A stretch of DNA of 7,599 nucleotides from an uncultured Collinsella sp. (GTDB lineage Bacteria > Actinomycetota > Coriobacteriia > Coriobacteriales > Coriobacteriaceae), in contig CABUAL010000084.1 of the NCBI GenBank assembly GCA_902489515.1, forward strand, positions 1 to 7,599, written 5' to 3'. The notes beneath the pieces were generated by a model that ran no database searches, was not told the DNA's origin, and saw nothing but the letters and a program-made list of their open reading frames with translations. The position numbers and the translations under genes were made by a program. Of this stretch, positions 5,309-7,599 are shown piece after piece. How positions within the stretch are numbered: the first letter of the stretch is position 1; every line of letters begins with the position of its first letter.

Positions 5309-5324
5309 TGCCCATACATGTACA

Positions 5325-5336
5325 AGGTTGCAACCT
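5325..5336. promoter_or_regulatory. 12-bp palindrome in the serS leader, possible operator
   Basis: AGGTTGCAACCT is a perfect palindrome placed just after the predicted serS start site and upstream of the minus-strand promoter elements. A second palindrome TACATGTA (5315-5322) sits beside it. A regulator-binding site is inferred; no known consensus is matched with confidence. Confidence 0.35.
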
Positions 5337-5365
5337 AAATGGAATGTATATCGCCGGAGGATCTA

Positions 5366-6649
5366 ATGCTTGATATCAAGTTTGTTCGCGAGAACCCCGA
5401 TGCCATCGATGTCGCCATGGCTAACCGCCAGACGTCTTGGGATCGCGAGAAGTTCTTTGAGCTCGACGACGAGCGCCGTGCCGTCATCACCGAGGTCGAG
5501 GAGCTCCAGGCCACGCGTAATGCCGAGTCCAAGAAGATCGGCGCCCTGATGAAGGAGGGCAAGAAGGACGAGGCCGAGGCCGCCAAGGAGGCCGTGCGCG
5601 CCGTCAACGAGAAGATTGACGGTCTGGCCGAGCGCCGCACTGCCCTCGAGCAGGAGCAGTACGACTTCATGGCTCACCTGCCCAACATTCCCTGCGAGGC
5701 CACGCCGTACGGCAAGGACGAGGACGAGAACATCGAGCGTCGTCGTTGGGGCACCCCGCGCGAGTTCGACTTCGACTTTAAGCCGCACTGGGATCTGGGC
5801 ACCGACCTCGACATCCTCGACTTCGAGCGCGGCAACAAGCTCTCCGGCAGCCGTTTCACCGTTCTCGGTGGCGCCGGTGCCCGCCTGGAGCGTGCCCTCA
5901 TCAACTTCTTCCTCGATACGCACACCAGCCGTGGTTTTAAGGAGTGGTGGCCGCCCATCGTCGTCAAGCGTCAGACCATGTTCGGTACGGGCCAGCTGCC
6001 CAAGTTTGAGGACGACGCCTATCACGTCTCGGGCGACAACTTCCTGATCCCCACCGCCGAGGTCGTGCTCACCAACCTGCACGCCGGCGAGGTTCTCGAC
6101 GCCGACACCCTGCCGCGCCGCTACACCGCCTTCACCCCCTGCTTCCGCGAGGAGGCCGGTTCCGCCGGTCGTGACACCCGCGGCATCATCCGTCAGCACG
6201 AGTTCGACAAGGTCGAGATGGTCAAGTTTGCCAAGCCGGAGGAGTCCGACGAGGAGCTCGAGAGCATGACCGCCGAGGCCGAGTACCTGCTGCAGCAGCT
6301 GGGTCTTCCGTATCGCGTGATTAGCCTGTGCACCGGCGACCTGGGCTTCTCTGCCCGTCAGACCTACGACGTCGAGGTCTGGCTGCCGAGCTACAACGCC
6401 TACAAGGAGATCAGCTCCTGCTCCAACTGCGGCGACTTCCAGGCTCGCCGCGCCAACATCAAGTATCGCGACCCCGAGAACTTCAAGGGTTCGCGCTACC
6501 TGCACACCCTTAACGGTTCCGGCCTGCCGGCTGGTCGTACCATGGCTGCCATTCTGGAGAACTACCAGAACGCCGACGGCACCATCACGATCCCCGAGGT
6601 CCTGCGTCCCTACATGGGCGGCCTCGAGAAGATTGAGCCGGTCGCGTAA
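5366..6649 (+). CDS. serS: Seryl-tRNA synthetase
   Basis: SerRS is a cytoplasmic class II synthetase that charges tRNA-Ser (and tRNA-Sec where present). In the 427-residue product, [12 protein letters not shown] opens the canonical N-terminal region. A long charged antiparallel coiled coil (about 28-100) binds the tRNA long variable arm. The catalytic domain carries motif 1 around 177-197 (ending WWPP), IPTAEV (228-233), motif 2 [13 protein letters not shown] (256-268) and motif 3 [19 protein letters not shown] (383-401). [10 protein letters not shown] (353-362) is the usual serine-pocket segment. ATG 5366 is chosen over the in-frame ATG at 5339 because GGAGG (5356-5360) precedes it and the protein then begins with the canonical sequence. 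Codon use is far more C-ending than in rsmA, tatD or the 6823 gene, consistent with high expression. No T-box leader is seen. A UUCG-capped terminator follows. Confidence 0.98.
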   Translation: MLDIKFVRENPDAIDVAMANRQTSWDREKFFELDDERRAVITEVEELQATRNAESKKIGALMKEGKKDEAEAAKEAVRAVNEKIDGLAERRTALEQEQYDFMAHLPNIPCEATPYGKDEDENIERRRWGTPREFDFDFKPHWDLGTDLDILDFERGNKLSGSRFTVLGGAGARLERALINFFLDTHTSRGFKEWWPPIVVKRQTMFGTGQLPKFEDDAYHVSGDNFLIPTAEVVLTNLHAGEVLDADTLPRRYTAFTPCFREEAGSAGRDTRGIIRQHEFDKVEMVKFAKPEESDEELESMTAEAEYLLQQLGLPYRVISLCTGDLGFSARQTYDVEVWLPSYNAYKEISSCSNCGDFQARRANIKYRDPENFKGSRYLHTLNGSGLPAGRTMAAILENYQNADGTITIPEVLRPYMGGLEKIEPVA

Positions 6650-6672
6650 CTTGGCTGCATAGGCGATATGCA

Positions 6673-6700
6673 AGGGCGCTCCTTCGGGGGCGCCCTATTT
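6673..6700 (+). terminator. Intrinsic terminator after serS
   Basis: The 10-bp stem AGGGCGCTCC (6673-6682) with GGGGCGCCCT (6687-6696), one G:T pair, is closed by a TTCG tetraloop. A short ATTT tract follows, weaker than a full U-run, but the hairpin is very stable. Confidence 0.8.
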
Positions 6701-6749
6701 CGTGCGCAGGTCCATACCATGCCGTGCGGACAGCTCAATAGAAAACACA

Positions 6750-6763
6750 CGAACAACTGTTCT
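6750..6763. promoter_or_regulatory. LexA (SOS) box-like site
   Basis: CGAACAACTGTTCT fits the Gram-positive/actinobacterial LexA pattern CGAAC-N4-GTTCG except for the last base. It overlaps a second palindrome, CTGTATACAG (6762-6771). The site covers the expected -35 position for the -10 box at 6784, a sensible place for a repressor. Regulation by LexA is inferred. Confidence 0.4.
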
Positions 6764-6780
6764 GTATACAGCCATCTACC

Positions 6781-6789
6781 TGCTATGCT
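6781..6789 (+). promoter_or_regulatory. Extended -10 promoter for the 6823 gene
   Basis: TGCTATGCT combines an extended TGn element with a -10 box TATGCT (6784-6789). No good -35 hexamer is seen 17-18 bases upstream, as expected for extended -10 promoters. The start would be about 30 bases before the ATG at 6823. Confidence 0.5.
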
Positions 6790-6822
6790 TTTGCTAAATA
6801 AGAGCGAGAGAAAGGGGACGCG

Positions 6823-7200
6823 ATGGAGCTGTTTGATGACCGGGTGGTTTTGTTTGAGAGCGACGAGGGCGGGGAGTACCTGCTTGTGACGTGTGAGCCG
6901 TCTGGCATGGGTGGCCTGGTGGTTCGACAGACGAGCGAGGGGCCGTTGACGCAATGGTGCTTTGAGGAGTCGCCGCATGTGGTCGAGACCTTTGTGGCGC
7001 ACGAGGGGCTTGTGGCCCTGGAGCATTTCTATGGGGTCCGGACATCTAACCAGGTTGCTCGCATGTTGAGTATCTCGTTTGCCGATTATGATTGTGCCCA
7101 GCGGGTGAGATCGCTCCTGAGGGAACTTGATGCTAAGTTTGACGTGATCGAAAAGCCAATCGATCGTACGGGGAACGACGGTATATGCGGAGCAGCATGA
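6823..7200 (+). CDS. Hypothetical protein, 125 residues
   Basis: I do not recognise this protein. It is acidic, soluble-looking, and has no signal peptide or membrane segment. The first half (MELFDDRVVLFESDEGGEYLLVTCEPSGMGGLVVRQ..., described in parts) looks like alternating beta strands. The second half (about 60-112, with ARMLSISFADYDCAQRVRSLLREL) looks helical. There are four cysteines (C24, C46, C90 and one near the C-terminus) with no metal-binding spacing. The start is supported by AAAGGGGA (6811-6818) close before the ATG and by an extended -10 promoter. Codon use favours G-ending codons (GTG, GGG) and differs clearly from serS, which suggests low expression or an accessory, lineage-restricted gene. 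It stands alone between the serS terminator and tRNA-Arg. A LexA-like box in front hints at stress control, and no clear terminator follows. Confidence 0.75.
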   Translation: MELFDDRVVLFESDEGGEYLLVTCEPSGMGGLVVRQTSEGPLTQWCFEESPHVVETFVAHEGLVALEHFYGVRTSNQVARMLSISFADYDCAQRVRSLLRELDAKFDVIEKPIDRTGNDGICGAA

Positions 7201-7236
7201 CAAAACTGCGTTCCACAAAAAAGTTTGAGATTGTGC

Positions 7237-7265
7237 TTGACTCCAATAAGCTAAAGTGGTTTTAT
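7237..7265 (+). promoter_or_regulatory. Promoter of first tRNA-Arg
   Basis: TTGACT (7237-7242) and TTTTAT (7260-7265) are 17 bases apart. The -35 starts 41 bases before the tRNA, the same distance as at the second copy. An alternative -10, TTATAT, would need 19 bases. Confidence 0.6.
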
Positions 7266-7277
7266 ATGTCTTGCGCT

Positions 7278-7354
7278 GCGGCGTTACCTCAGCTGGATAG
7301 AGGGTCTGACTACGAATCAGAACGTCATAGGTTCGAATCCTATACGCCGCACCA
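7278..7354 (+). tRNA. tRNA-Arg(ACG), copy 1
   Basis: A 77-base tRNA. The acceptor GCGGCGT pairs fully with ACGCCGC, then discriminator A and encoded CCA. The anticodon stem TCTGA/TCAGA encloses CTACGAA, anticodon ACG. A34 would be deaminated to inosine by TadA so that it reads CGU, CGC and CGA. The T-arm is ATAGG-TTCGAAT-CCTAT. Confidence 0.97.
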
Positions 7355-7364
7355 ATTGAACTTG

Positions 7365-7394
7365 AAGCCTCCGGCAACGGGGGCTTTTCTTTTA
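7365..7394 (+). terminator. Intrinsic terminator after tRNA-Arg copy 1
   Basis: GCCTCCG (7367-7373) pairs with CGGGGGC (7378-7384), one T:G pair, under a GCAA tetraloop and is followed by TTTTCTTTT. The loop matches that of the tRNA-Leu terminator. Confidence 0.88.
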
Positions 7395-7420
7395 TGGCAA
7401 CACCGCATGGATTCGAACCT
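7395..7420 (-). repeat. Inverted T-arm copy, tRNA 3'-end mimic (Arg)
   Basis: Plus-strand 7409-7420 is the exact reverse complement of tRNA-Arg 7329-7340 across the T-loop. On the minus strand TTCGAAT is followed by 13 bases and then CCA (7395-7397), the spacing of a tRNA 3' end. No 5' acceptor strand matching AACACCG is found on the minus strand between here and the second tRNA, so it is only a tail. A small hairpin CCTCG-GT-CGAGG (7418-7429) overlaps it. Confidence 0.6.
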
Positions 7421-7476
7421 CGGTCGAGGCGCGGGCGTCTTAATCATCACTTCGTAAAATTTTTCCAAATTGTCGC

Positions 7477-7505
7477 TTGACCCATCGAGGGGTCACGTGC
7501 ATAAT
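7477..7505 (+). promoter_or_regulatory. Promoter of second tRNA-Arg, with spacer palindrome
   Basis: TTGACC (7477-7482) and CATAAT (7500-7505) are 17 bases apart, with an AT-rich stretch (7455-7471) that could act as an UP element. TGACCC (7478-7483) and GGGTCA (7490-7495) form a perfect inverted repeat overlapping the -35 and spacer. ATTGT(N)GCTTGAC is shared with the first tRNA-Arg promoter. Confidence 0.7.
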
Positions 7506-7517
7506 AATCCGTGCGTT

Positions 7518-7594
7518 GCGGCGTTACCTCAGCTGGATAGAGGGTCTGACTACGAATCAGAACGTCATAGGTTCGAATCCTATACGCCGCACCA
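7518..7594 (+). tRNA. tRNA-Arg(ACG), copy 2
   Basis: Base-for-base identical to the copy at 7278-7354, including the following ATTGA, and exactly 240 bp downstream of it. The window ends five bases after its CCA. It has its own, slightly stronger promoter. Confidence 0.97.
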
Positions 7595-7599
7595 ATTGA

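Noticed and set aside
5339..5365. In-frame ATG nine codons upstream for serS
   Set aside because: It lacks a ribosome site, while ATG 5366 has GGAGG and gives the canonical [10 protein letters not shown] start.
5310..5365. T-box riboswitch in the serS leader
   Set aside because: The leader is only about 50 bases and has no T-box consensus, specifier loop or antiterminator.
5363..6673. 436-codon open frame antisense to all of serS
   Set aside because: It mirrors serS codon for codon. Strong bias to GAC, GAG, GTC and CTC codons leaves the opposite frame without stops; the product is low-complexity Val/Leu/Gly-rich and resembles no protein.
7185..7457. 90-codon plus-strand frame across tRNA-Arg
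   Set aside because: It runs through the tRNA and its terminator, and its start overlaps the end of the 6823 gene without a ribosome site.
7395..7500. Complete minus-strand tRNA behind tRNA-Arg copy 1
   Set aside because: Only the T-arm and CCA spacing fit; no acceptor 5' strand or clover-leaf can be built from the sequence beyond it.

Overview
The window reads as core chromosome of a moderately GC-rich actinobacterium. The coding style (GAC, GAG, GTC and CTC-rich genes, clear GGAGG ribosome sites) and the flavour of the proteins suggest the Coriobacteriia, most likely Collinsella or a close relative. That placement is inference from memory, not from a search. Almost everything is on the + strand; the one supported minus-strand gene is a 57-residue membrane protein.

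Layout. (1) 1-425: the 3' end of metG (methionyl-tRNA synthetase) with an intrinsic terminator; its first ~25 bases do not stay in frame. (2) 458-2225: rsmA (16S rRNA dimethyladenosine transferase) overlapping tatD (metal-dependent DNase) by 11 bp. (3) 2229-2592: promoter, tRNA-Leu(CAG) and terminator, then a 128-bp hairpin-rich spacer and a second copy of the tRNA tail plus terminator. (4) 2664-4079: an HIR-like SPFH/Band 7 membrane protein coupled to rlmH (23S rRNA pseudouridine-1915 methyltransferase). (5) 4153-4923: proC (pyrroline-5-carboxylate reductase). (6) 4924-5082: convergent inverted-repeat terminator arms around a perfect 17-bp hairpin. (7) 5081-5254, minus: the small membrane protein, diverging from (8) serS, 5366-6649, across a palindrome-rich promoter region. 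(9) 6823-7200: an unrecognised 125-residue protein with a LexA-box-like site in front. (10) 7278-7594: two identical tRNA-Arg(ACG) genes 240 bp apart; the window stops 5 bases after the second.

Functionally this is mostly translation: two aminoacyl-tRNA synthetases, two rRNA methyltransferases that act on the 16S and 23S subunit-interface regions, and three tRNA genes. A proline biosynthesis gene, a DNase/quality-control hydrolase and a membrane scaffold protein are interspersed. I see no defence system, CRISPR array, transposase or integrase.

The most unusual material is non-coding. At both tRNA loci that can be read through, a 12-base inverted copy of that tRNA's own T-arm lies exactly 79 bp downstream, just past the terminator, and is placed at the correct distance from a minus-strand CCA to mimic a tRNA 3' end. 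The tRNA-Leu locus also carries a 64-bp direct repeat of its tail and terminator.
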